Position numbers and translations under genes: made by a program. This document shows, piece by piece, positions 9,093-18,437 of a stretch of 64,000 bases of DNA. Numbering within the stretch: position 1 is the first letter of the stretch; the number at the start of each line of letters is the position of its first letter. A model generated the notes under the pieces. It was not told the DNA's origin and made no database searches. It saw only the letters and a program-made list of their open reading frames with translations. Source of the DNA: Ahrensia marina (GTDB taxonomy: Bacteria > Pseudomonadota > Alphaproteobacteria > Rhizobiales > Rhizobiaceae); assembly GCF_001293565.1 (NCBI RefSeq), contig NZ_JXMU01000001.1, positions 62,001 through 126,000 on the forward strand, written 5' to 3'.

Positions 9093-10022
9093 ATGAGTTG
9101 GAAAGTCCGGATATTCAAAGCAAAGACGAAGCTAAAACGCGTTCGTTATTGGTTTGAAGCAAAGATCTCATTTGCAGTTTTGGCGACATTGCGCCTATTG
9201 CCAATGAAATCAGCAATGACTGTCAATGCAAAAATGTTTCAGTTTCTCGGACCATTTTTGCCACGACACAAAATGGTTGTTAAAAACCTTTCTCTGGCTT
9301 TTCCCGAAAAGAGCAAATCAGAAATAGACAGGCTGGCGCGCGGCATGTGGCGCAATATGGGACGTCTGGTTTCCGAATATATTTTTCTCGACAAGCTTTT
9401 CGATTATGATCCGGAAAGTGATCAACCCGGCCTAGTGGAAGTTGAAGGCGAAGATATTTTCCGCCGCCTCAACAGCGAAGGAAAACCTTGCATATTCTTT
9501 ACTGGACATGTGGGAAATTTCGAACTCCTGCCAATTTGCGCGGCAACCTACGGCCTTGATGTCACCGCATTGTTCAGGCCCCCCAACAACCCCTATATTG
9601 CCGACCGGCTACTGGCTTCGCGGACGACCGAGATGGGCCATCTTGTTCCTTCTAAAGCAGGCGCAGCATGGGGGCTTGCCCGTGCGCTCGACAATGGCGG
9701 TTCAGTCGGCGTTCTTGTCGATCAGAAGTTTGGACGCGGTATTGTTAGTGAATTTTTCGGCCGTCCTGTCCGCACCAATCCCCTGCTGCCTAAACTCGCA
9801 CGGCAGTTTAACGTACCTGTTTATCCTGCACGGTGCATTCGCCTTCCAGGCGGACGTTTCCGGTTAATTCTAGAGGACGAACTGGTACTGCCGCGCGATG
9901 AGAACAACGAAATCGACATCGCCCGTTCAGCGCAATTGCTGAACGATGTTGTTGAGCGCTGGGTGCGCGAAACACCCGAACAGTGGATGTGGCTTCACCG
10001 GCGTTGGATTGATAACGAATAG
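9093..10022 (+). CDS. lpxXL: Lipid A very-long-chain acyltransferase
   Basis: A 309-residue member of the LpxL/HtrB lysophospholipid acyltransferase family. The catalytic HX4E motif is His139 to Glu144 in 'FTGHVGNFELLP'. It begins eight bases after adh2XL and closes the operon. LpxXL enzymes transfer the very-long-chain acyl group from AcpXL to the 3-hydroxyl of a lipid A fatty acid at the inner membrane. The N-terminal region (residues 1-35) is basic and hydrophobic, as expected for a membrane-associated enzyme. Confidence 0.88.
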   Translation: MSWKVRIFKAKTKLKRVRYWFEAKISFAVLATLRLLPMKSAMTVNAKMFQFLGPFLPRHKMVVKNLSLAFPEKSKSEIDRLARGMWRNMGRLVSEYIFLDKLFDYDPESDQPGLVEVEGEDIFRRLNSEGKPCIFFTGHVGNFELLPICAATYGLDVTALFRPPNNPYIADRLLASRTTEMGHLVPSKAGAAWGLARALDNGGSVGVLVDQKFGRGIVSEFFGRPVRTNPLLPKLARQFNVPVYPARCIRLPGGRFRLILEDELVLPRDENNEIDIARSAQLLNDVVERWVRETPEQWMWLHRRWIDNE

Positions 10023-10046
10023 TTATAATCCAAATAGTCCGCTTGT

Positions 10047-10067
10047 TTCACGTGCCCTAAACGTGAA
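10047..10067. repeat. Inverted repeat between convergent lpxXL and transpeptidase genes
   Basis: TTCACGT / ACGTGAA arms of seven bases surround a seven-base loop, between two convergent genes. There is no long T run, so it may be a weak bidirectional terminator or an mRNA 3'-end stabiliser. Confidence 0.4.
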
Positions 10068-10076
10068 CTTAAGTTC

Positions 10077-10508
10077 TTAGTGCCTGATCACCACACGCAT
10101 ATTACGCGGCCCGATCTGACGCGTCAGATTGTAAAGCCGTTTTGCATTTGAGGTTTTCAGACGAATACAGCCATGCGATGCAACCCGTCCCAAACGGCTG
10201 ACATAATTTGTGCCGTGAATTGCATAACCACCGCGGAAAAAGATCGAATATGGCATCGGCGAGTTATTATATTTGCGCGAATACCACATTTTATGCATTC
10301 GTTTTGGACTGTAAGTGCCGTGCGGGGTTCTATACCCTTTTCTGCCGGTTGATACTTTCCAGCGATGCATGGTTTTGCCGTTCTTTTTCACTGTCATGGT
10401 TTGGCTTGAGATATCAACATAAGCAACCAGCTTGGCTGCCCATGACATATTGACACTCGATAGAAATACCGCGACCGATAGCGCAATTGCGCCCCAAAAC
10501 TTGCCCAT
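10077..10508 (-). CDS. Short L,D-transpeptidase (YkuD family), exported
   Basis: A 143-residue periplasmic protein with a signal peptide (residues 1-25, cleavage after 'SWA') and a minimal YkuD domain. The catalytic signature is His98 followed by 'SHGCIRL' with Cys114. Such enzymes form 3-3 peptidoglycan cross-links or attach proteins to peptidoglycan. An AAGGAGAG ribosome-binding site supports the ATG at 10508. It is near the lower end of the family's size range, with almost nothing beyond the catalytic domain. Confidence 0.88.
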   Translation of the reverse strand: MGKFWGAIALSVAVFLSSVNMSWAAKLVAYVDISSQTMTVKKNGKTMHRWKVSTGRKGYRTPHGTYSPKRMHKMWYSRKYNNSPMPYSIFFRGGYAIHGTNYVSRLGRVASHGCIRLKTSNAKRLYNLTRQIGPRNMRVVIRH

Positions 10509-10654
10509 TAGCCTCTCCTTAAACCTAGCCCTCCGCCGATAACGCTACGTCAGCTTTTAAAAGCGGTCAAAAGAAAACTGGACTAATCGTTAACGTGTGT
10601 TTTGTTTCACGTAATTTAACTTGCGCAATTTCAAGCATGAGGCACTATGCTTTT

Positions 10655-11926
10655 ATGCTGGAGCAACTAACGAAATGCATCAATGATTCCCGCGACGACC
10701 TGCTCGCGCTGACACAGGATTTGGTACGCTTTCCAACCATCAATCCACCAGGCGACGCCTACCGGCCTTGCGTCGAATATATTGCAAAACGCCTGCAACG
10801 CTCAGGCTTTCAATGCGAGTTTTTCACTGCTGTCGATTATCCCGGCCATACGGATAAATATCCGCGTATCAATGTCATCGGGAGGCGCGAAGGTAAGCGG
10901 CCGGGGAAAACGATACATTTCAACTCCCACATCGATGTCGTTCCGGCAGGACATGGCTGGACGTTTGATCCTTTTGGCGCTGCCATACATGACGGCAAAA
11001 TTTTTGGCCGCGGCACCTGCGACATGAAAGGCGGTCTGGCCACATCAATCATTGCGGCAGAAGCCTATATAAGATGCTTTCCTGATTATGCTGGGGTCAT
11101 AGAAATTTCCGGCACGGTGGACGAGGAATCCGGCGGATTTGGCGGTGTCGCCTATCTGGCTGAAAAAGGCCTTTTCTCAAAACCACGCGTTGATCATGTC
11201 ATTATTCCGGAGCCTCTAAACAAAGACCGTATCTGCCTCGGGCATCGCGGCGTTTGGTGGGCCGAAATTGAAACGCATGGCCATGTTGCCCATGGTTCAA
11301 TGCCGTTTCTGGGTGATTGCGCTGTCCGTCATATGGGCGCGGTGATGGAAAGTTTTGAAAAAGAGCTTTTTCCGGCACTTGCAGCAAAACAGACCCAAAT
11401 GCCGGTTGTGCCCGAAGGTGCGCGCAAATCGACGATGAACATTAACGGCATTCGTGGCGGGCAAACAGACGACTTTACCGGACTGCCCTCGCCCAATGTA
11501 CCCGATAGCTGCAAGATGACCATCGACCGGCGTTATTTACTGGAAGAAAATGTAGAGGACGTGCGAAGCGAAGTCGTCAATATTCTGGACCAGTTGAAAG
11601 TGAGCCGGCCCAAATTTGACTATTCATTGCGTGAACTCTGGTCGGTTGAACCTACAATGACGGACCGCGATGCACCTGTCGTGCAAGCAGTCGCAGATGC
11701 CATCCGCGCGGAATTCGGAAAAGAACCCGATTTCGTAATTTCACCGGGCACTTATGATCAAAAACATATTGCGCGCATTGGCCATCTGCATGACTGCATC
11801 GCCTATGGTCCGGGCGTTCTCGACCTCGCACACCAGCCAGATGAATGGATCAGCATCGACGACATGGTTCAATCCGCAAAAGTTATGGCCAATGCCATCC
11901 ATATTTTACTGTCGGAGCGGCATTGA
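10655..11926 (+). CDS. M20 family metallopeptidase (ArgE/DapE type deacylase)
   Basis: About 423 residues with the M20 di-zinc motifs: 'FNSHIDVVP' (metal His-x-Asp), 'GRGTCDMKGG' (bridging Asp), 'TVDEESGG' (catalytic Glu pair), 'IIPEPL' and a C-terminal 'LAHQPDEW' His. Family members hydrolyse N-acyl amino acids, succinyl-diaminopimelate or small peptides in the cytoplasm. The start is uncertain: the frame opens at 10595, but the ATG at 10655 gives the usual N-terminus and is preceded by a weak GAGG. It sits upstream of a dipeptide-type importer and may process its cargo (inference). Confidence 0.8.
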   Translation: MLEQLTKCINDSRDDLLALTQDLVRFPTINPPGDAYRPCVEYIAKRLQRSGFQCEFFTAVDYPGHTDKYPRINVIGRREGKRPGKTIHFNSHIDVVPAGHGWTFDPFGAAIHDGKIFGRGTCDMKGGLATSIIAAEAYIRCFPDYAGVIEISGTVDEESGGFGGVAYLAEKGLFSKPRVDHVIIPEPLNKDRICLGHRGVWWAEIETHGHVAHGSMPFLGDCAVRHMGAVMESFEKELFPALAAKQTQMPVVPEGARKSTMNINGIRGGQTDDFTGLPSPNVPDSCKMTIDRRYLLEENVEDVRSEVVNILDQLKVSRPKFDYSLRELWSVEPTMTDRDAPVVQAVADAIRAEFGKEPDFVISPGTYDQKHIARIGHLHDCIAYGPGVLDLAHQPDEWISIDDMVQSAKVMANAIHILLSERH

Positions 11927-11936
11927 CCGAACAGGT

Positions 11937-12293
11937 TTAAAATGCTGCCGCGACAAGCGCATAGACCAGCAAGCCGACAACCGCAAAGCCTGCATGGAAC
12001 GTGCAAAGTGTCATGAATGGCAAATCTTTAGGCCCGAAATGTGCTTTTGAAGCGATTGTAGGCGCCAATACCAGCCATAAGAATGCAATAATCCATCCCG
12101 CCGGCAATCCAATTAGGAACGGTACCGGTATCATAAATATAATTGACCAGACATGTTTAGCCCAATTGCCTGCAACGGCTTTTACCGGTACGCCTTTTAG
12201 AGCGTTTGCAACAAATGCTGTCGCAACGCACCCCGCGATACCGCCGAGAATAATGGCGAGCCACACGACTGGTACTGAATAAGCTGTAAGCAT
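11937..12293 (-). CDS. Small integral membrane protein of unknown function
   Basis: A 118-residue protein with four probable membrane spans (about 8-30, 48-62, 64-80 and 95-117). I do not recognise a named family. The ATG at 12293 has a strong AGGGGG ribosome-binding site. It is convergent with the M20 peptidase (10-base gap) and divergent from the importer operon. Confidence 0.7.
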   Translation of the reverse strand: MLTAYSVPVVWLAIILGGIAGCVATAFVANALKGVPVKAVAGNWAKHVWSIIFMIPVPFLIGLPAGWIIAFLWLVLAPTIASKAHFGPKDLPFMTLCTFHAGFAVVGLLVYALVAAAF

Positions 12294-12447
12294 AATTTCC
12301 CCCTGTTTCTAAAGCTAAGTTCTAATCATAACGCGATAATGCGTGTTCAGTTGCACAAAAGTGGGATTTCCTATCGATAAATGCACTCTAGTCTTTTCAA
12401 ACACCTGCCTTCCTGCTTAACTTCGCAAAATTAATTGGGGAGCTTTC

Positions 12448-13926
12448 ATGACTATTCGTCCTATTATACTCGGTGGATTAGCCGCTATCCTGTTCTCATC
12501 ATCAGCACTTGCAGCCCGTATGGATTTGACCATCGGCATGGTACTGGAACCGCCGGGCCTTGACCCGACAGCAGAAGCCGCAGCGGCCGTTGACGAAGTG
12601 GTTTATGCCAATGTTTTTGAGGGTCTGACCCGTATTGGCCCTGAAGGCGCAGTAAAGCCTGCACTTGCTAAAAACTGGACAATTTCCGACGATGGTCTGA
12701 CTTATACATTTGAATTGCGCGAAGGCGCGAAATTCCATGATGGAACGTCGTTCGATGCTTCGGATGTGGTATTCTCGCTTGATCGTGCGCGCGCTGAAGA
12801 CTCCACAAACGCCCAAAAAGCGCTCTTTTCGGCGATTGAAAAGGTGGAAGCAACCGGAGACACAACCGTCGTTGTAACCCTGTCAGAACCTTCCGGTGCA
12901 TTTTTGTACAATATGGGTTGGGGCGATGCTGTCATCGTCGCGCCGGAAAGCGCCGACACCAACAAGGAAAATCCGGTTGGTACAGGACCTTTCAAGCTTG
13001 ATAACTGGCAGCGCGGTTCGGCTATTACGCTAACGCGCAACGCTGATTACTGGGGCGATCAGGCAAAACTCGACACAGTAACTTTCCGCTTCATTCCTGA
13101 TCCTGCTGCGGCGACTGCCGCACTTTTGGCTGGCGACGTTCAGGCATTTCCAAATCTACCGGCTCCTGAAGCGATTGCGCAATTTGAAGCAGATCCACGC
13201 TTTACCGTGGTCATCGGTTCCACTGAGGGAGAAACCATCCTCTCCACCAATAACAAAAAACCGCCTTTTGACGATGTGAATGTCCGCCGCGCTATGGCAC
13301 ATGCCATTGATCGTCAGGCAATTATTGACGGTGCAATGTTTGGCCTCGGCACACCCATCGGCACGCATTTTGCGCCCCATAACCCTGCTTATGTTGAATT
13401 GTCAGAAACCTATGAATTCAATCCGGAAAAAGCCAAAGCGCTTCTTGCAGAAGCAGGTTTTGAAGGCGGGATAAAAGCCACTCTTAAATTACCGCCACCT
13501 TCTTACGCGCGTCGCGGCGGCGAAATCATCGCTTCGCAATTGCGTGATGTCGGCATCGATCTGGAGATCATTCCACTGGAATGGGGCCAGTGGCTGGAAC
13601 AGGTGTTCAAGGGCAAGGATTTTGACCTGACCATCGTGTCCCATACCGAGCCCAATGATATCGATATCTATGCCCGTGATGATTACTACTTCCAGTACGA
13701 AAACCCTGATTTTAAAGCGCTCATCGATAAGCTGAATGTCACGGCAGATGAAGAAGAACGCTTTGCGCTATACCGTCAGGCACAACAAATCATCACCGAT
13801 GATGCTGTAAACGTTTATCTTTTCCAGCTGGCAAAGAACGGCGTATGGGACGCTAAACTCAACGGCTTGTGGGAAAATTCGCCTGTGCAGGCGAATGACG
13901 TCACCGGCGTTAGCTGGTCAGAGTAA
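12448..13926 (+). CDS. ABC transporter substrate-binding protein (dipeptide/oligopeptide family 5)
   Basis: A 492-residue periplasmic solute-binding protein of SBP family 5 with a signal peptide (residues 1-22, ending 'SALA'). The family signatures 'VYANVFEGLTRIG' near residue 50 and 'LAKNWTISDDGLTYTFELREGAKFHDG' near 75-100 are clear. It heads a complete importer operon (binding protein, two permeases, fused ATPase). Substrate: peptides or other compounds carried by this family; sequence alone cannot decide. A GGGGAG ribosome-binding site precedes the ATG. Confidence 0.88.
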   Translation: MTIRPIILGGLAAILFSSSALAARMDLTIGMVLEPPGLDPTAEAAAAVDEVVYANVFEGLTRIGPEGAVKPALAKNWTISDDGLTYTFELREGAKFHDGTSFDASDVVFSLDRARAEDSTNAQKALFSAIEKVEATGDTTVVVTLSEPSGAFLYNMGWGDAVIVAPESADTNKENPVGTGPFKLDNWQRGSAITLTRNADYWGDQAKLDTVTFRFIPDPAAATAALLAGDVQAFPNLPAPEAIAQFEADPRFTVVIGSTEGETILSTNNKKPPFDDVNVRRAMAHAIDRQAIIDGAMFGLGTPIGTHFAPHNPAYVELSETYEFNPEKAKALLAEAGFEGGIKATLKLPPPSYARRGGEIIASQLRDVGIDLEIIPLEWGQWLEQVFKGKDFDLTIVSHTEPNDIDIYARDDYYFQYENPDFKALIDKLNVTADEEERFALYRQAQQIITDDAVNVYLFQLAKNGVWDAKLNGLWENSPVQANDVTGVSWSE

Positions 13927-13942
13927 TCCTGTTTGTTTGATT

Positions 13943-13965
13943 AGGGCGCGGCGGCACTGCGCCCT
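13943..13965 (+). other. Intercistronic stem-loop between binding protein and permease genes
   Basis: AGGGCGC and GCGCCCT arms surround a nine-base loop just after the binding-protein stop codon, followed by only a short T tract. Such hairpins often protect the binding-protein mRNA or cause partial termination, so that more binding protein than permease is made (inference). Confidence 0.55.
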
Positions 13966-14003
13966 TTCAACAAATAAGTTGTTTCATCCGCACTGGATTG
14001 ACC

Positions 14004-14951
14004 ATGGCTTACTTCATTGTGCGCAGAATGATGATCGTCTTGCTGACACTATGGGTAGCGAGCATCATCATATTTGCCATGTTGCAAATCATTCCGGGCG
14101 ACCCCGCACAGCTTATGCTTGGCATTAATGCGACCGACGATGCCGTTGCAGCCCTTCGTGAGCAACTTGGCCTGAATGCACCTCTGTTTGAACGCTACAT
14201 TAACTGGATGAGCGGTATGCTGATTGGTGATTTCGGTTACTCATACACCTATGGCACAGCTGTCGGCAATCTGATTGCAGAACGCATTACAGTGTCCCTG
14301 CCGCTGGCTTTAATCGCATTGGCATTATCGACTTTGATTGCGATTCCGGTTGGCATTTTCACCGCATCACGACGCGGCACAGCAACAGATACATCGGCAA
14401 TGGCCATCACCCAGATAGGGATAGCGATTCCCAATTTTTGGTTCGCGATTTTATTGGTTTATGTATTTGCCATAACACTGCGCCTTGTACCCGCAGGTGG
14501 TTTTCCCGGCTGGGAAACAGGGCTTTGGCCGGCACTAAAATCGCTTTTATTACCGGCAATAGCCCTTGCTTTGCCGCAGGCTGCAATCCTGTCACGTGTA
14601 ACCCGGTCAGCACTACTCGAAACCATGGCCGAGGATTACATCAGAACCGCACGGGCAAAAGGTTTACCGGCAAGACGCGTCCTCTGGCACCACGCACTGC
14701 GCAATGCATTTATTCCTGTTTTGACGATTTTGGGGTTACAATTTGCATTTTTGCTGGCCGGAACAATCATTATCGAAAATGTATTCTACCTGCCGGGATT
14801 AGGACGGTTGATTTTTCAATCCATCCAGCGCCTTGATCTCATGGTTGTTCAATCGGTTGTCGTGCTGCTTGTAGCATCCGTCATTTTCATCAATTTTCTT
14901 GTCGATCTGGCCTATGCCTGGGCCGATCCGCGCCTGAGGCGGCAAGGATAA
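14004..14951 (+). CDS. ABC transporter permease (DppB type)
   Basis: Inner-membrane permease of 315 residues with six predicted spans and the conserved EAA loop ('DYIRTARAKGLPARRVLWHHALRNA', residues about 205-230). I take the ATG at 14004 rather than the in-frame TTG two codons upstream. Its stop overlaps the start of the partner permease (TAATG). The N-terminal 'IPGDPAQLMLG' motif is typical of the DppB/OppB subfamily. Confidence 0.88.
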   Translation: MAYFIVRRMMIVLLTLWVASIIIFAMLQIIPGDPAQLMLGINATDDAVAALREQLGLNAPLFERYINWMSGMLIGDFGYSYTYGTAVGNLIAERITVSLPLALIALALSTLIAIPVGIFTASRRGTATDTSAMAITQIGIAIPNFWFAILLVYVFAITLRLVPAGGFPGWETGLWPALKSLLLPAIALALPQAAILSRVTRSALLETMAEDYIRTARAKGLPARRVLWHHALRNAFIPVLTILGLQFAFLLAGTIIIENVFYLPGLGRLIFQSIQRLDLMVVQSVVVLLVASVIFINFLVDLAYAWADPRLRRQG

Positions 14952-15823
14952 TGAGTGAGCATGTAAACAATACAGAGACGGAAGGGTGGCGCACATTCCG
15001 GAAAAACGCGCTGCGCAACAGAAACTTTCTGATCGGTATTTGCCTAACCGGATTTGTTCTCGCAATCGCGCTGATATCCTTTATCTGGACACCTTTTGAT
15101 ACGACAAAACTGGTCATCAGTGACCGCCTGAATGCGCCGGACCTGACTCACCTTCTTGGCACGGATCATTTTGGCCGTGACATATTATCCATGGTTATGG
15201 TGGGCGCTCGTAATTCCATCGCTGTCGCGCTTCTTGCGGTGGGTATCGGCATTGCGATCGGTGTTCCGCTTGGGTGCTGGGGCGCAGCAAAGCGCGGCTT
15301 CATTGATGAAATCCTGATGCGTTCATCCGATATTATTTTTGCCTTTCCGGCACTTTTATCCGCCGTCATGATCACCGCTATTTTTGGCCCAAGCGCCACA
15401 AATGCGATCATAGCGATCGGTATTTTCAATATTCCTGTCTTTGCGCGTGTTGCGCGCGGTGCGGCCCTTACCATCTGGTCACGCGAATATATTTTGGCAG
15501 CGCGCGCGTCAGGAAAAGGTGCGGTACGTATTACTCGCGAACATATCTTGCCCAACATCACCAATATTCTAGTGGTTCAGGGCACAATCCAATTCTCTCT
15601 TGGTATTCTGGCAGAGGCCGGCTTGTCCTATGTCGGCCTGGGCACACAGCCGCCCGATGTATCCTGGGGCCGTATGCTTAATGAAGCACAAACGATGATG
15701 GCGATCGCCCCTCATATGGCCATTATTCCCGGTATCGCGATTATTGTAACAGTGCTTGGCCTGAACCTGCTCGGTGACGGATTGCGCGACCTACTTGATC
15801 CAAGATTACGGCGGGAGCGCTGA
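14951..15823 (+). CDS. ABC transporter permease (DppC type)
   Basis: A 290-residue partner permease with the DppC/OppC N-terminal region, the 'HLLGTDHFGRDILS' motif near residue 70, and an EAA loop near residues 190-210. Translationally coupled to the first permease; the ATPase gene follows after one base. Confidence 0.88.
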   Translation: MSEHVNNTETEGWRTFRKNALRNRNFLIGICLTGFVLAIALISFIWTPFDTTKLVISDRLNAPDLTHLLGTDHFGRDILSMVMVGARNSIAVALLAVGIGIAIGVPLGCWGAAKRGFIDEILMRSSDIIFAFPALLSAVMITAIFGPSATNAIIAIGIFNIPVFARVARGAALTIWSREYILAARASGKGAVRITREHILPNITNILVVQGTIQFSLGILAEAGLSYVGLGTQPPDVSWGRMLNEAQTMMAIAPHMAIIPGIAIIVTVLGLNLLGDGLRDLLDPRLRRER

Positions 15824-15824
15824 T

Positions 15825-17450
15825 ATGAGCCCCCCTATTCTTAATATCAAAGATCTGAGCCTCACGATTGGTGAGACCAAAATTCTGCATGATATTGACT
15901 TGCAGCTGGAGCACGGCCAAATCGCTGGGATTGTCGGCGAAAGCGGTTCCGGCAAGTCACTGACCGCGCTTTCAGTGATGCAGCTTTTACCCAATGCCTC
16001 ACGAACTGGCGGCACAATAGAGTTTAATGGGCAAAATCTTCTGACACTTGATGAGAACGCGATGTGCGCATTGCGCGGCAATGAAATCGGCATGGTATTC
16101 CAGGAGCCGATGACAGCGCTCAATCCTGTCAAAACGATCGGTGAACAGATCAGAGAAGGCATACGCTGGCACACGAATGCATCGCGTGCACAAGCCGAAG
16201 AACGTGCCCGCTCTATGCTAGACCGCGTTGGCTTGCCTCCATCGCAGTACCCGTTGGAGCGATACCCGCACGAATTATCCGGTGGACAGCGCCAACGCGT
16301 TGTGATTGCAATTGCGACTGCATTAAACCCGAAGATTCTTATCGCGGACGAGCCCACCACCGCGCTGGATGTTGTGCTGCAAGCCCAAATACTGGACCTG
16401 TTAAAAGAGCTGGTTGCCGACAATGATATGGCGCTCATTCTAATCAGCCATGATCTGGGTGTTGTTGCCGATGTGGCCGATACGATTACCATCATGCGTA
16501 AGGGAGTGGTTGAAGAGGCAGGTTCGGCCGTCAAAGTTCTCAAAGAACAAAAACATCCTTATACAGCACAGCTTGCTGAAGCGTCGATCCACATGCCGGC
16601 GTGGCAAAACCGAAAAAAACCGGCCTCGCCCGAACCACTATTAGAAGTCAGCAATTTAAGCAAAATCTATCGTGGCCGCAGAACAGGCGTATTTTCACAT
16701 GCACCGGACTTTACTGCCGTAGACGATGTATCGTTTGATATTGCGGCCGGGCGCTCAATCGGATTGGTCGGCCGGTCCGGTTGCGGCAAATCCACCCTCG
16801 CCCGAATGGTTCTAGGTCTCAGCAAGCCCAGCAATGGAAAAATCCTTTTCGACAATAAAACAACAACAGCCCTTGATGACACTACCATGCGCGCCAGCCG
16901 CCGCCATATGCAGGTCGTGTTTCAGGATCCCTACGGTTCGTTCAATCCAAGAAAAACGGTGGAATGGCTTGTTGCGGAACCTCTTTTTCTTGAAGATGAA
17001 AAGCTGACGAGGCATCAAAAACAGGAGCGCATCGCAGCGGCGCTTAATGAGGTCGGCCTAAGCGCCGACGCGATGAAAAAATACCCGCATGAATTTTCCG
17101 GCGGCCAGCGCCAACGTATCGCTATCGCACGCGCGCTGATAACACGGCCTAAGCTGATTGTGGCGGATGAGCCGGTTTCCGCACTTGATGTGTCTATTCG
17201 GGCACAGGTTCTGGATCTGCTTGCAAAACTCAATGATGATCTGGGGATCGCGTTTCTTTTTATTACCCACGATCTCAGCGTCGCCCGTGCAATAACCCAT
17301 GAAGTTATGGTTATGGATAAAGGAAAAATAGTTGAACGGGGTCAGACAGGCGACATTTTGGATAACCCGCAAATGCGACCAACTCAGCGTCTCGTCGAGG
17401 CAACACCCGATTTACAGCAAGCCATAAAGCGTCGCTCAACGGCCAAATAA
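15825..17450 (+). CDS. ABC transporter ATP-binding protein, fused DppD-DppF type
   Basis: A 541-residue protein containing two complete ATPase domains. The first has Walker A 'GESGSGKS' (about residue 38) and signature 'LSGGQRQR'; the second has 'GRSGCGKST' (about 320) and 'FSGGQRQR'. It would energise the importer encoded just upstream. A longer frame from 15774 overlaps the permease and is less likely than the ATG at 15825, which follows the permease stop by one base. Its 3' end overlaps the convergent cobD by 15 bases. Confidence 0.88.
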   Translation: MSPPILNIKDLSLTIGETKILHDIDLQLEHGQIAGIVGESGSGKSLTALSVMQLLPNASRTGGTIEFNGQNLLTLDENAMCALRGNEIGMVFQEPMTALNPVKTIGEQIREGIRWHTNASRAQAEERARSMLDRVGLPPSQYPLERYPHELSGGQRQRVVIAIATALNPKILIADEPTTALDVVLQAQILDLLKELVADNDMALILISHDLGVVADVADTITIMRKGVVEEAGSAVKVLKEQKHPYTAQLAEASIHMPAWQNRKKPASPEPLLEVSNLSKIYRGRRTGVFSHAPDFTAVDDVSFDIAAGRSIGLVGRSGCGKSTLARMVLGLSKPSNGKILFDNKTTTALDDTTMRASRRHMQVVFQDPYGSFNPRKTVEWLVAEPLFLEDEKLTRHQKQERIAAALNEVGLSADAMKKYPHEFSGGQRQRIAIARALITRPKLIVADEPVSALDVSIRAQVLDLLAKLNDDLGIAFLFITHDLSVARAITHEVMVMDKGKIVERGQTGDILDNPQMRPTQRLVEATPDLQQAIKRRSTAK

Positions 17451-18419
17451 CCAGCCAATTAGTACAATAGAAGCTAAGATCAGAGTGCCGATAAGCATTG
17501 CGCGCCAGTAAATGCTGATGGCCCGCTCAATATCGGATGCCGAAGCGTTTCTGTTACCGCGATCATTCATAAAGGGCTCGTCAACAACATCACCTGCATA
17601 AATACGCGGGCCGCCGAGCGCCAAGCCGGAAACGCCAGCCATCGCACTTTCCGGCCATCCGGCATTGGGAGAACGGTGCAATGATGCATCGCGCAGCATT
17701 ACTGTCAGATTTTGGCGCCACTGTGCAGGCTTGGATGCAAGAACAATCAATGCACCCGTCAAACGCGCAGGAACATAATTCGAAAGATCATCAAGCTTTG
17801 CCGATGCACGGCCAAAGTCGCGGTATTTATCGTTCAAATGCCCAATCATGGAATCGGCCGTGTTGAGCATCTTGTAGGCAAACAATCCAGGCAAACCAAA
17901 AATCACATACCAGAATGCCGGTGCGACAACGCCGTCTGACGCATTTTCAGCCAGGCTTTCGATTGCAGCACGGCAAACCGCCGCCTCGTCCAAGGTTTCG
18001 GGATTGCGCCCGACAATCATTGAAACAGCAGCGCGCCCACCTTTTAAGCCATCCTCGCGCAAACCTGAAGCAACCAGCCCGACATGCGCTGCAAGACTTT
18101 TTTGCGCCAGAAAAATAGCGACAATGACAGTCTCTAAAACAAGGCCCAAAATGCCCAAGCGCAGCAAATACACCGATATGATCCATCCGCAAATAATAGA
18201 CATGATCATCAGCGAACCGATGACAACGAAGCCGCGCTTTTCCTTATCCAATGACCGCAAGTGAGAGTGATTATAACGCGTATCCGCCCACGATATCGCG
18301 GCACCGAAGGCAACAACCGGATGCGGTATTTTTTGCCATAGCCAATCAGGATCGCCAATAAAACGATCAAGGATAAGCGCCAAAAGCAGGATCAGAAATG
18401 TAGACGTTCCCAATATCAT
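17436..18419 (-). CDS. cobD: Adenosylcobinamide-phosphate synthase (CobD/CbiB)
   Basis: A 327-residue integral membrane protein of the CbiB/CobD family, which joins adenosylcobyric acid to (R)-1-amino-2-propanol or its phosphate to give adenosylcobinamide phosphate. The conserved 'LDRFIGDPDWLWQKIPHPVVAFG' opening, 'SLAENASDGVVAPAFWY' near residue 150 and 'NTADSMIGHLNDKYRDFGRASAKLDD' near 185 are diagnostic. It is the last gene of the cobA-B-C-D operon, 18 bases after cobC. Confidence 0.92.
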   Translation of the reverse strand: MILGTSTFLILLLALILDRFIGDPDWLWQKIPHPVVAFGAAISWADTRYNHSHLRSLDKEKRGFVVIGSLMIMSIICGWIISVYLLRLGILGLVLETVIVAIFLAQKSLAAHVGLVASGLREDGLKGGRAAVSMIVGRNPETLDEAAVCRAAIESLAENASDGVVAPAFWYVIFGLPGLFAYKMLNTADSMIGHLNDKYRDFGRASAKLDDLSNYVPARLTGALIVLASKPAQWRQNLTVMLRDASLHRSPNAGWPESAMAGVSGLALGGPRIYAGDVVDEPFMNDRGNRNASASDIERAISIYWRAMLIGTLILASIVLIGWLFGR

Positions 18420-18437
18420 TTCAGACCCGCGCCAACC

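Noticed and set aside
15806-16543. 245-codon minus-strand frame opposite the ATPase gene
   Set aside because: Ser/Ile/Arg-rich antisense of ABC motifs, no family match.
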